This document shows positions 52,265 to 60,559 of a stretch of 64,000 nucleotides of DNA, one piece after another (position 1 is the first letter of the stretch; each line of letters opens with the position of its first letter). Where the stretch lies: NCBI GenBank assembly GCA_002390675.1, contig DGPZ01000195.1, positions 36,213 through 100,212 of the forward strand, written 5' to 3'. This DNA comes from Deltaproteobacteria bacterium UBA4427 (GTDB lineage Bacteria > Myxococcota_A > UBA9160 > UBA4427). The notes below the pieces were generated by a model that saw only the letters and a list, made by a program, of their open reading frames with translations, ran no database searches and was not told where the DNA came from. Position numbers and translations under genes: made by a program.

Positions 52265-53422
52265 ATGCAGGTTTTGAACCCATTCCGCGCGCGAACAGCT
52301 CGAAACGGTTCGCCGTCACGCGGCCTCGCTGCGGCCATGCTCGTTTTCCTGTTGAGCATCAGCCTCGGCTGCTGGGGCCGACTAGGACCCTCCACGGTTT
52401 CTTTGACGCGCACGGACTACAACGTGGCGGCGCAGGAGACGAGTGCACAGGAGCTGCTTCTGAACTTGGTTCGCCTTCGGTATCGCGATACGCCGTACTT
52501 CCTTCAGATCGCTTCGCTCTCGACCAACATGCGGTGGCGCACCGGCATCGGCGGCGAAGGCAGCTTCCTCACGCGAGGAGCGGATTTTGGAGGCGTTAGT
52601 GCGGGCCTCAGTATCGAAGAGTCGCCGACGGTCACGTATACGCCGCTCGTGGGCGATCGCTTTGTGAGTCAGCTCCTCGAGCCCGTCGAGCCTGAAATCC
52701 TGGTTCTGCTTTCTCACGCAGGCTGGTCGATGGACCGTTTTCTGCGTCTCTTTGTGCAAGAGGTGGGAGGGGTTCCCAACGCGCCGACCGCTTCGGGGCC
52801 GACGCCGCGCGAAGAACCTGTATTCGAAGATTTCCAACGCGTGGCCGAGCTCTTTCGGACCCTGCAATCGGAGCGTCAGGTTTCCCTTGTGCGCGGCTCT
52901 CTACGTGGGCGATCCGCGACGACCGTCGTCCATTCTGCCGACGGAGTTCTGTTGCGCTTCACACAGGATGCTCTCGAAACCGAGGCATACCGCGAGCTGC
53001 GTGAGCGACTGGGACTGGAGCAAGGCCGACTGCTCTTCCAGCTCGTAACAGGAATCGGAGCGCGAGCTCCGGAGCGGATCAATGTTGTTTTGCGCTCGGT
53101 GTTGTCCGCCATGTTCTACGCGTCGCACGGGATCTCGGTCCCCGAGGAAGACCTTGCAGCGGGCCGCGTGACCACGACCATCGCCAAGGACGGCGGCGTG
53201 TTCGATTGGAGTGAGGTCACGGGGTCGCTTCTCCGCGTGACTTCCAACGAGCTTGAATTCCCGGCCTACGCGAAGGTGGTGTACCGCGGCCACGTGTTTT
53301 CGATCGACGATGGCGACCTCAATTCAAAGTCGACGTTTTCGATGTTAAACCTGGTGCTGGCTCTTCAAGCCGGGGAGCTTCCGGCGGGTGGGCCGATCTT
53401 AACCCTGCCCGTGTCTCAATGA
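52265..53422 (+). CDS. Lipoprotein of unknown function
   Basis: The product has 385 residues from ATG 52265, chosen because a signal sequence ending in SISLGC (lipobox) follows; a longer frame to 52136 has no signal. Mature segments such as QETSAQELLLNLVRLRYRDTPYFLQIASL resemble a widespread but unnamed outer-membrane or periplasmic lipoprotein family. A beta-rich section and the FSMLNLVLALQAGE tail follow. No domain with known activity was recognised. It stands alone, divergent from the SDR operon. Confidence 0.75.
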   Translation: MQVLNPFRARTARNGSPSRGLAAAMLVFLLSISLGCWGRLGPSTVSLTRTDYNVAAQETSAQELLLNLVRLRYRDTPYFLQIASLSTNMRWRTGIGGEGSFLTRGADFGGVSAGLSIEESPTVTYTPLVGDRFVSQLLEPVEPEILVLLSHAGWSMDRFLRLFVQEVGGVPNAPTASGPTPREEPVFEDFQRVAELFRTLQSERQVSLVRGSLRGRSATTVVHSADGVLLRFTQDALETEAYRELRERLGLEQGRLLFQLVTGIGARAPERINVVLRSVLSAMFYASHGISVPEEDLAAGRVTTTIAKDGGVFDWSEVTGSLLRVTSNELEFPAYAKVVYRGHVFSIDDGDLNSKSTFSMLNLVLALQAGELPAGGPILTLPVSQ

Positions 53423-53519
53423 AGTAGGCTTGTGGCTGACACCGCGCCTCGCTGGCGAATGGCATAGCGCAAGGCGTATCTTCGCGGATTGCTGAATTCG
53501 GCGGGTAGGAACCAGAACG

Positions 53520-55265
53520 TTAGTTCGGGACGCGAATGCGTTCGACGAGATTTCGCACCTCTTGTGAGGGCGGCGGTGTGAGTGCGCTCACGCCGAGAGC
53601 GACCACGAAGTTGAGCCCTGCGCCAACCGTTCCGATTCCTTCGGGCGAAATGCCGAAGAGCCAGTTGTCCGCGACGTTGGCGGCCATGCTTTCGAAGAAT
53701 ATGCCCTTGAACCAGACTATGTAGCCGAGGGTGAAGAGCAGGCCGGTCAGCATGCCGGCGATCGCGCCGTATTTGTTGACGCGCAGCGAGAAAATTCCGA
53801 GTAGCGTGACCGGGAAGAGGGAAGCCGCGGCCAGTCCGAAAGCCAATGCGACGACTTCCGCGACGAAGCCGGGTGGGTTGTAGCCAAGGTACCCGGCGCA
53901 AAGGATGGCGAAGGCTGCACTCATGCGACCCGCCATGAGCTCGTTCTTCTCGCTGATTTCGCGAGCGAAGATGCCTTTGAGAAGGTCGTGAGAGACGGCG
54001 GCGGAGATGACCAAGAGAAGTCCCGCTGCGGTCGACAATGCAGCTGCGATGCCGCCGGCAGCCACGAGTGCAATTACCCAATTCGGGAGTCCGGCAATCT
54101 CCGGATTAGCGAGCACAATGATGTCGCGGTCGACGGAGAGTTCGTTGCCCGCCCATCCGTATTCGTCGGCAGTTTTTGTGAACGCCGAATTGGCATCGTT
54201 GTAGTACTGGATTCGCCCGTCGCCGTTCTTGTCCTCGAACTGCAACAGACCCGTGTCTTCCCAGGTTCGAAACCAGTCCGGTCGTTCGCCGTAGGCGAGA
54301 TTACCTTCGGCGGATCCGACTGGACCGGGTTGAATTGTGTTCGTTAGGTTGAGCCTTGCGAGCGCGCCGACCGCGGGAGCAGTTGTGTAGAGCAGCGCGA
54401 TAAAGAGCAGCGCCCATCCCGCGGACATCCGCGCGTCGCGAACTTTCGGAACGGTAAAGAAGCGGACGATCACATGCGGGAGCCCTGCGGTTCCGATCAT
54501 CAAGGCCATCGTAATAAAGAAGATGTCGATACGACTCTTTGTGCCTGCAGTGTAGGGAGAAAAGCCGAGTGCAGTCACAACCTGGTCGAGACGCATTAGG
54601 AGCGGAATGCCGTCCGTTCCTTCGACTGTGCTCGCCATGGCGAGTTGAGGAATGGGAACGCCTGTAACCTGTAAGGAGATGAACACCGCAGGGACCGTAT
54701 AAGCGAAGATAAGTACGCAGTATTGCGCGACCTGTGTGTACGTGATGCCTTTCATGCCGCCTAATACTGCATAGACGAAGACGATCGCCATGCCTATTAC
54801 CAGGCCGGTCGTAATATCAACGTTCAGGAACCTAGAAAAGACGATGCCTACACCACGCATCTGTCCTGCGACATAGGTAAAGGAGATGAGAATTAGGCAG
54901 ACCACTGCCACTATGCGGGCGGCCTGCGACTCATACCGGTCGCCAATGAACTCGGGGACCGTGAATTTCCCAAACTTTCGAAGGTAGGGTGCAAGGAGCA
55001 GAGCAAGTAGGACGTAGCCGCCGGTCCAGCCCATCAGGTAGACGGATCCGTCGTACCCAAGGAACGCAATCAAGCCCGCCATCGAGATAAACGAGGCAGC
55101 GGACATCCAATCTGCGGCAGTAGCTAGGCCGTTCGCGATAGGATGAACGCCTCCGCCGGCGACATAGAACTCGCCCGTGCTGCTGGCGCGAGTGGCGACT
55201 GCGATTCCGATGTAGAGGGCGAAGGAGGCGCCGACGACGATGTAGGTGAGCGTCTGAAGTTCCAC
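53520..55265 (-). CDS. Sodium:solute symporter family protein (VC_2705/acetate permease-like)
   Basis: The product is a 581-residue polytopic transporter of the SSS family with about 13 membrane segments. Segments such as FYVAGGGVHPIANGLATAADWMSAASFISMAG carry the Na+ and substrate site residues. An extracytoplasmic loop contains the EF-hand-like EDKNGDGRIQYYNDANS, a known feature of the VC_2705-type group. Transport of small carboxylates such as acetate is likely by family. The partner DUF4212 gene precedes it by 4 bases, the normal pairing. Confidence 0.92.
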   Translation of the reverse strand: MELQTLTYIVVGASFALYIGIAVATRASSTGEFYVAGGGVHPIANGLATAADWMSAASFISMAGLIAFLGYDGSVYLMGWTGGYVLLALLLAPYLRKFGKFTVPEFIGDRYESQAARIVAVVCLILISFTYVAGQMRGVGIVFSRFLNVDITTGLVIGMAIVFVYAVLGGMKGITYTQVAQYCVLIFAYTVPAVFISLQVTGVPIPQLAMASTVEGTDGIPLLMRLDQVVTALGFSPYTAGTKSRIDIFFITMALMIGTAGLPHVIVRFFTVPKVRDARMSAGWALLFIALLYTTAPAVGALARLNLTNTIQPGPVGSAEGNLAYGERPDWFRTWEDTGLLQFEDKNGDGRIQYYNDANSAFTKTADEYGWAGNELSVDRDIIVLANPEIAGLPNWVIALVAAGGIAAALSTAAGLLLVISAAVSHDLLKGIFAREISEKNELMAGRMSAAFAILCAGYLGYNPPGFVAEVVALAFGLAAASLFPVTLLGIFSLRVNKYGAIAGMLTGLLFTLGYIVWFKGIFFESMAANVADNWLFGISPEGIGTVGAGLNFVVALGVSALTPPPSQEVRNLVERIRVPN

Positions 55266-55269
55266 GTAT

Positions 55270-55530
55270 TTACTCCCGCGCCTGTTCTTCGTTCACGCCG
55301 TGTTTACGGTCGAGTGCGGCCATACGGCGGGCATAGAAGAAGATCAGCGCGACAAATACGTAGATCGAGCCTTGTTGTGCGAAGAAAAAACCGAGCTGAA
55401 ATCCACCGATCTGGATTTGGTTCAGCCAATCGAGGCCTATGATTCCGAAGCCGAAGGAGACGAGAAACCAGATCGCCAAACAAAAAGCGACGAGACGCAA
55501 ATTGTCCTGCCAGTATGTGCGTTTGGACAT
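55270..55530 (-). CDS. DUF4212 small membrane protein, symporter subunit
   Basis: The product has 86 residues with two membrane segments (about 13-35 and 45-68). The charged N-terminus YWQDNLRLVAFCLAIWFLVS and the RRMAALDRKHGV tail are family typical. DUF4212 proteins occur immediately upstream of the VC_2705-type sodium symporters and probably form a subunit. The stop and the symporter start are separated by 4 bases. Confidence 0.92.
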   Translation of the reverse strand: MSKRTYWQDNLRLVAFCLAIWFLVSFGFGIIGLDWLNQIQIGGFQLGFFFAQQGSIYVFVALIFFYARRMAALDRKHGVNEEQARE

Positions 55531-55675
55531 TGGCGAGTGCTCTCCTGATGAGGATTTCGGGAGGGAGTCCAGCGGATTACAGGCACGGAAGCAACCCTCG
55601 TGGCGTCTGCGGATTGGATTCGAAGGACTACACTCGAGTCTCCCTCGCTTCGAGAAATATACGGAGATTCGATCG

Positions 55676-56872
55676 ATGTCTGAGCTGCTCTCGTTTAATC
55701 CTTTCGCCTACGAGATGCATGAGGATCCCTATCCGACCTACGCGCGACTTCGCGAAGAAGCACCCTGCTACCACAATAAAGAGATGGGCTTCTGGGCTCT
55801 GTCGCGTTTCGACGACGTTCTTGAGGGGTACCGAGATTGGGAGAACTTCACTTCGACTCGCGGAATCGCTTTGGAGGAGGTTGGGCGCGGGAGCGCGCCG
55901 TCTATGATCGGGATGGATCCGCCGCGGCAAACGAAACTCCGCAAGCTCATCGTTAGTGCCTTCAATCCGAAGCGTGTCGGGGCACTTGAGCCGAGAGTGC
56001 GCGCGCTCACGACTGGCTTCCTTGACCAACTAGTCGAGGAAGGTGAATGCGATTTAATCGAGCGGTTCGCGGCACTCCTTCCCTCGGATGTGATTTCAAC
56101 TTTGCTAGGCGTGCCGCAGGAAGATCACAGTTCACTTCGAATTTGGACCGAGACCATGATGCACCGCGAAGACGGCGTGTCGGCGATTCCGCCTGCCGCG
56201 AACGAAGCCTCGGGGAATCTTCTCCGCTACTTCGCAGGCCTTATCAAGGCGAAGCGAAAGCAACCGGCGGAGGATCTGGTCTCAGCACTCACCGGAGCGG
56301 AACTCGACGGGCGACGACTCGAGGACAGCGAGATCCTGGGCTTTTGTTTCCTGTTGATCTCCGGCGGGAACGAGACAACTGAAAAGCTGATTGCGAACAC
56401 CATTCACCAGCTGTCGAGACATCCCGATCAGCGCTCGGAGATCATCTCGGACCCAAGCAAGATTCCCGGGGCGATCGAAGAGTCCCTTCGTTTTCGGAGC
56501 CCGACGCAATATATGGTTCGCGCAACGACCCGTGACGTCGAGCGGCACGGTTTGACGATTCCAGAAGGAGATCGCGTCTTACTTTCAATTGGCGCTGCGA
56601 ATCATGATCCCAGGCGTTTCGAGGACCCAGGCCGCTTCGATATCAATCGTGTGATGAGTCAGCACCTAGCCTTCGGTTTCGGCGTTCACTTTTGTTTGGG
56701 TGCTCGTCTCGCGCGGTTGGAAGCACGGGTCGCGATGGAAGAGATTCACAAGCGACTTCCGGACTACGAAGTTGATGAGTCAGGCGTGAGTGTTGTGCAC
56801 GCGGGGAATGTCGCCGGGCTCGCCACGCTGCCTATCCGGTTCACCCCGAGCGGCCCGGTTGGCGAAGGTTGA
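55676..56872 (+). CDS. Cytochrome P450
   Basis: The product has 398 residues from ATG 55676, with GGAG nine bases upstream. The I-helix shows GGNETT (230-235), ExxR lies at 269-272, and the heme loop is FGFGVHFCLG with Cys340 as the iron ligand. The length and the soluble N-terminus are those of a bacterial class I P450 that takes electrons from a ferredoxin. It resembles the CYP families acting on terpenes, sterols or fatty compounds. No ferredoxin or reductase gene is beside it. Confidence 0.95.
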   Translation: MSELLSFNPFAYEMHEDPYPTYARLREEAPCYHNKEMGFWALSRFDDVLEGYRDWENFTSTRGIALEEVGRGSAPSMIGMDPPRQTKLRKLIVSAFNPKRVGALEPRVRALTTGFLDQLVEEGECDLIERFAALLPSDVISTLLGVPQEDHSSLRIWTETMMHREDGVSAIPPAANEASGNLLRYFAGLIKAKRKQPAEDLVSALTGAELDGRRLEDSEILGFCFLLISGGNETTEKLIANTIHQLSRHPDQRSEIISDPSKIPGAIEESLRFRSPTQYMVRATTRDVERHGLTIPEGDRVLLSIGAANHDPRRFEDPGRFDINRVMSQHLAFGFGVHFCLGARLARLEARVAMEEIHKRLPDYEVDESGVSVVHAGNVAGLATLPIRFTPSGPVGEG

Positions 56873-57591
56873 GAAGTTTCGCGACTAACTCGATCTCTCC
56901 GGTCATGCACATGCTGCTTTCGCTGCGAGGGGATCCCGCTTTATAGACGAGCGCTGTCTCGACGATGTGGGTAGATGGGGAAGTCGCCATCGTGATGCCC
57001 AAACCCGACGCGATGATCGCTTTCAAACTCGCTCGTGGGCGTGCAGGTTCGCTCATGGCAATTCCACTCGGTGACTTGCTCGCCCATTTATTGCGGCGGA
57101 TTCCGCTGAGGCAATGGAGGGGCCGGCTAAGCAGGCAAGGAGGAGGCCGAGCAACCGAAAAGAATGCAGGCGGATGATTGGACTGCGACATACCCTCCTT
57201 TCGCTTTTCGTCGGCGATTTCGGACACGCGGTTCGAGTATCATTATTCCCTCCGGGGCTCCGCCGCAGGCTCCCTCGACTTCTAAACTATGGCGTCCTGA
57301 CTACGTTTTTGAAGCCTTCTCATCCCGAGCGATTTGCCCCGGGGGATTCCGGTTCTTAAATTTATAAGCAAACAGCCGATAATTTTCCCCCACGGACCGG
57401 GCTGTTCGTAGTAGGGTGATTGTGATCTGGGAAGGTCGCGCGCCGGGGCAGCAGCTTCGAGCGCACGGGAGGATATCGGCAAGGCAGGGCTCGTTCGAGC
57501 CAAATCATCCAAATCAAGTTTGAGAATCGCGGAGCGTTGGGAAGCGCTCTAGTCGCTGCAGTATTTCAGATTCGCAGCTGAGTCTGAATCG
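56873..57591. other. Gene-poor stretch between the P450 and the PEP-CTERM region
   Basis: These 719 bases hold no coding frame I can support. Open frames of 70-130 codons exist on both strands around 56841-57227, but opposing frames look equally plausible, so neither is called. A weak inverted repeat (AACAGCC about 57370, GGCTGTT about 57402) is visible with a long loop. The 3' part (57340-57420) is AT-richer and could carry regulation. Confidence 0.4.
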
Positions 57592-57792
57592 GTGCCAGCA
57601 AACACGAATTTCGAACACGGACTGCAAGATGCCTTGTGCATAGTTCGTTCTTGGATTGACGCCTTTTCCCTCTACCAGATCAGACAGTTGGCACGAATCG
57701 AGTGGACCACAAGTAGTGGTGACTCGGGAGTGCTGCGCCTCGCAATAGCGGTGGCGACGCTCGGCATTTTCGCTGTGGCACTACTGAAGTAG
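57592..57792 (+). CDS. Possible small protein of 66 residues with a C-terminal membrane segment
   Basis: The frame begins with GTG 57592 and ends 12 bases before the PEP-CTERM gene. The last 20 residues (VLRLAIAVATLGIFAVALLK) are a clear hydrophobic helix with a terminal Lys. The first two-thirds is polar. Codon use is compatible with coding, but GTG has no strong ribosome-binding site. Position suggests co-transcription with the surface protein gene. Confidence 0.3.
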   Translation: MPANTNFEHGLQDALCIVRSWIDAFSLYQIRQLARIEWTTSSGDSGVLRLAIAVATLGIFAVALLK

Positions 57793-57804
57793 AGGTAGAT
57801 TAAA

Positions 57805-58512
57805 ATGATTCGATTCACCAAGGCCCTCGCGCTGGCCGCGACCCTCTTGGCCATACCGTCAATGGCATCCGCCCTAGGGATTGAACTGGTCGGCACAAAT
57901 GGAAGTGGCGGTAGTGCTACTCTGGCCCCCGGCGGTACGATCACGTTCGACCTTCGCATGACCTTCACCGGAACGGAGCCCCAGATCTTCGGCCTCTCCG
58001 CCGACGTTACGGGTATGGACTTGGCGGACGCGACCGGCGTGCGCGACTTTGGCCTTCAACTTGCGGGCGGTACTTCCGTCAGTGAATCTCTTGGAACCGA
58101 CCCGGCACCCGGAATTGTCCCCGTGCAAGGGGCGATCCAAAACAACAATGGTACGTCTCCAGTTGAACGATACAGCATTAACCATCTCAGTCCGCAGGCC
58201 TATACAGTCAACATGTTCGACGGCATAACGGCCAGCGGCGCGGATGGCGACGGCTCCACCGACTACGGTATCGGTGGGACCTACGTAACGGGTGGCGACA
58301 TCCACTTTCAGGTCACGCTCCAAAACGTAGGTAACGGCTCCGCCGCTTCATCCCTCGCGAACCTGCAGTTCTCGCTTCTCGCTTTGGACTTCCAGGGCGG
58401 CACGATCGCCGCAACTGGTGACACCTTCGCGCTGACGGTCATCCCGGAGCCGGGCACCGCCCTGCTCATGGGTCTCGGTCTCGCTGGCCTGGCCACGGTT
58501 CGCCGACGCTAG
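57805..58512 (+). CDS. PEP-CTERM sorting domain surface protein
   Basis: The product has 235 residues. A signal peptide (about 1-23, ending SMASA) is followed by a beta-rich, Gly/Thr/Asn-rich domain. The C-terminus carries the PEP-CTERM signal: IPEPGTALLMGLGLAGLATV then RRR. Such proteins are processed by an exosortase (EpsH/XrtA), typically in organisms with extracellular polysaccharide. The exosortase and polysaccharide genes are not in the window. A strong terminator lies 80 bases downstream. Confidence 0.93.
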   Translation: MIRFTKALALAATLLAIPSMASALGIELVGTNGSGGSATLAPGGTITFDLRMTFTGTEPQIFGLSADVTGMDLADATGVRDFGLQLAGGTSVSESLGTDPAPGIVPVQGAIQNNNGTSPVERYSINHLSPQAYTVNMFDGITASGADGDGSTDYGIGGTYVTGGDIHFQVTLQNVGNGSAASSLANLQFSLLALDFQGGTIAATGDTFALTVIPEPGTALLMGLGLAGLATVRRR

Positions 58513-58592
58513 ACCTGACTGGCACGGCAGACGGGCACGGGATCCATTTCGGCTTCTGTAACTGTAATAGAGCCCGAGCCCGTCAAAAAACG

Positions 58593-58626
58593 AAGGGCCG
58601 CTTTCTCGCAAGAGAAAGCGGCCCTT
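58593..58626. terminator. Strong bidirectional Rho-independent terminator
   Basis: A perfect 15-bp stem (58593-58607 with 58612-58626) encloses a GCAA tetraloop. A T-run follows on the plus strand and an A6 tract (58585-58590) precedes it, giving a T-run on the minus strand. It lies between the converging PEP-CTERM and UGSC genes and should end both transcripts. Confidence 0.9.
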
Positions 58627-58717
58627 TCGCGTTTGGGGCTTCGGGCAGTCCGGGGCGCTGCCACGGGAGTTCCGGGGCTGCTCAGGAATTTTGGTTTTGG
58701 GCGGGGGCGAGGGCGAA

Positions 58718-59245
58718 CTAACGCAGCTGTTCGAGGATCGCGTCCAATGCCGCGTCTGCCCATGAATCCAGGGTTGCGCCGGGTGTGCCGCCGATCGGGT
58801 GCGGGACGATGATTCGGCGCGCATCAGGAAAGAGTAGCTCCCTCGCCATCTGATCTGCGAGATCGCGAAAGGCTTCGCTCGCGACGACGACGGTGGCTAC
58901 GCCTCGGGCTTCAAGGGATTTGGTGTCGTGGAGACTCCACGACGTGCAGCTCCCTCAATCCGCGGTACCCGTAAGGACGACCTCGACTTCTTTGGCGAGG
59001 CGATCGATTAGCTCGGTCTCACAGGGCGTGGCGGCGGTCTGCTTGCGGAAGCAGCCAACGTAAATTCCATCCGTCTTCTTGGCGAGCTCTACGCCCATCC
59101 TGCCTAATAGGTGATCCGCGCCTGCCTTCCCGTTGTCGAGGACGCCAATACGAAGACCTACGAGCTCTTTGATAGAGGTTCGCGGCGTGCATTCGAGGAG
59201 TGCGTCCGTATGTCCCTCGGGAGAGTAGATCAAGGTTGACGACAT
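58718..59245 (-). CDS. UGSC family selenoprotein; in-frame TGA (58955-58957) read as selenocysteine
   Basis: Read leftward from ATG 59245, the frame meets TGA at 58955-58957 and then continues open for 78 codons to TAG (58718-58720). Just after the TGA come Gly-Ser-Cys, so with Sec the motif is U97-G-S-C100, which names the known UGSC family. Continuous protein features on both sides support one gene: GIYVGCFRKQTAATPCETEL and EVVLTGTAD before, RGVATVVVASEAFRDLADQ and VPHPIGGTPGATL after. Codon use matches neighbours. A hairpin fits a bacterial SECIS right after the TGA. The total is 175 residues with a U-x-x-C redox centre; activity unknown. Standard annotation would cut it at the TGA. Confidence 0.92.
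58925..58943 (-). promoter_or_regulatory. SECIS-like hairpin after the selenocysteine codon
   Basis: On the minus strand the RNA reads GUCGUGG, AGUCU, CCACGAC: a perfect seven-base-pair stem with a five-base loop holding G and U, as bacterial SECIS loops do. It starts 11 bases after the UGA, the spacing expected for SelB-bound SECIS elements (apical loop about 16-37 bases after UGA). The stem is inside the coding sequence, as is usual in bacteria. Confidence 0.75.
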
Positions 59246-59313
59246 GCTTTGGTCTCTTTCTTCGCCCACGCGCCGGGTGCCGATGCCCGGGACGGGGAGG
59301 ATGTAGCGCCCTG

Positions 59314-60435
59314 TTAGGGCTCTAGGGGCAGAGTGGCGCTTTCGGTCATGCCCCAGCTCGGCATTACGCAAGAGTGTTTTCCAGCACCGCCTACAACCAT
59401 CACTTTGATGAGGTCGCGATCGCGCATGATCGGCTTCATGCCGTCATCCGGGAGCGCATCTTCCCATTCAGCGTATTGAGTGACTTCGAAGGCGCGCCGG
59501 AATCGCGACATGGGAAGCCGCGCGTGTTCGAAGAGAAAATCCTGCACGTCTTTTCGTGAAAAGCCGCCGGCTGCGATTGCCTCGGCGTGCTCGGGGCCGA
59601 GAAAGACGAACCATTCGGCACTCGAGACCGGAGCATTATTCGAGCCAAGGGTCAGCATCGTGCTCGCGATTTGCTCGAGCGTATGAATCGGCGAGCGAAC
59701 ATCGTGATCCTGGACGTTATGCGGATTCTCACCGCAAGCGACGGTGACAGCGCTCGGCGCTCGAAGGCCAAGGCTTTCCGGATAGCTTTCCCAGGGGCTC
59801 TCGGCGCAATTCTCGGCGGCGCAGTAGCTGTATTTCGAGGGCTGTCCTTGAGTGGCGGCATCGCCGGCTCCTGGGCGCGCGCCCGCGATGTTCATGAGGA
59901 CGAGTCTAAGCGCTCGGCCGACGGAGGCATTCGCGCGACAGCCGGGGCCGAAGGCGCCTAGCCCGGCATTGAAGCCGAGCTCGTCCGTCGCGGCGCCATG
60001 AACCAGGATGAGCGGAGCCACCGGATGAGTCGTCGCGTTGATGCCGCGAAGATTGATTTCCGGGAAGGCGAGTCCGCGGACGGCGGTCGTGAGAACTGGG
60101 AGCATGTTGGGGCGACAGCCAGCCATTACGGCGTTGACTGCGAGGAGTCGTCGCGTGACGAGTCCGCCGCGGGGCGGCAGGACTGCGACGACTGCATCAG
60201 GATCAATCTGCCGGGGCAGTTTTTCGAGGAAGGCTTCGACCCGAGCCTCGGTCGGAGGCACGAGGGGAAGGCCGTCCCCCCAGCCCCGTGTGTCGGCGAG
60301 ATCCATCCACGCCTCGAAATCACCTTCGGGAATTTTAACGTCCGGCGAGACCCGCGCCGATTCGAAGGATTCGAGAGTCGCACCCGGGAGGGCGCAAACG
60401 TCGTCCTCACATTCGATTTCGACCGAATCGGCCAT
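59314..60435 (-). CDS. Conserved protein of unknown function upstream of the UGSC selenoprotein
   Basis: The product has 373 residues from ATG 60435, with AAGGAG six bases upstream. No signal peptide or membrane segment is evident. It has Cys- and His-bearing segments: AVMAGCRPNMLPVL, LGAFGPGCRANAS, VACGENPHNVQDHD, and GGAGKHSCVMPSW near its end. The last two suggest metal or thiol chemistry. It lies 68 bases upstream of the UGSC gene, same direction, so the two probably work together, perhaps as a two-subunit redox enzyme. The family is not recognised by name. Residues 35-70 (FEAWMDLADTRGWGDGLPLV) look like an N-terminal helix and loop. Confidence 0.75.
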   Translation of the reverse strand: MADSVEIECEDDVCALPGATLESFESARVSPDVKIPEGDFEAWMDLADTRGWGDGLPLVPPTEARVEAFLEKLPRQIDPDAVVAVLPPRGGLVTRRLLAVNAVMAGCRPNMLPVLTTAVRGLAFPEINLRGINATTHPVAPLILVHGAATDELGFNAGLGAFGPGCRANASVGRALRLVLMNIAGARPGAGDAATQGQPSKYSYCAAENCAESPWESYPESLGLRAPSAVTVACGENPHNVQDHDVRSPIHTLEQIASTMLTLGSNNAPVSSAEWFVFLGPEHAEAIAAGGFSRKDVQDFLFEHARLPMSRFRRAFEVTQYAEWEDALPDDGMKPIMRDRDLIKVMVVGGAGKHSCVMPSWGMTESATLPLEP

Positions 60436-60559
60436 GCCATCTCCTTGGTCGACTATGTGCATGCGGACCGACGTGCATGCACGTCGGCGCGACTGCCTAA
60501 CATTTTACAACTGTGCGTCCTCAGTTGAGGCATCGCCCCTAGAAAAGAGGAGAGAAATC

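Noticed and set aside
56841..57227. Minus-strand frame of 128 codons after the P450 gene
   Set aside because: It overlaps the P450 end and an equally open plus-strand frame lies opposite; neither has a recognised family or strong ribosome-binding site.
57687..57707. TGGCACGAATCGAGTGG, resembling a sigma-54 promoter before the PEP-CTERM gene
   Set aside because: The -24 half fits TGGCAC but the -12 half lacks the required TTGCA/T, and it lies inside a possible small gene.
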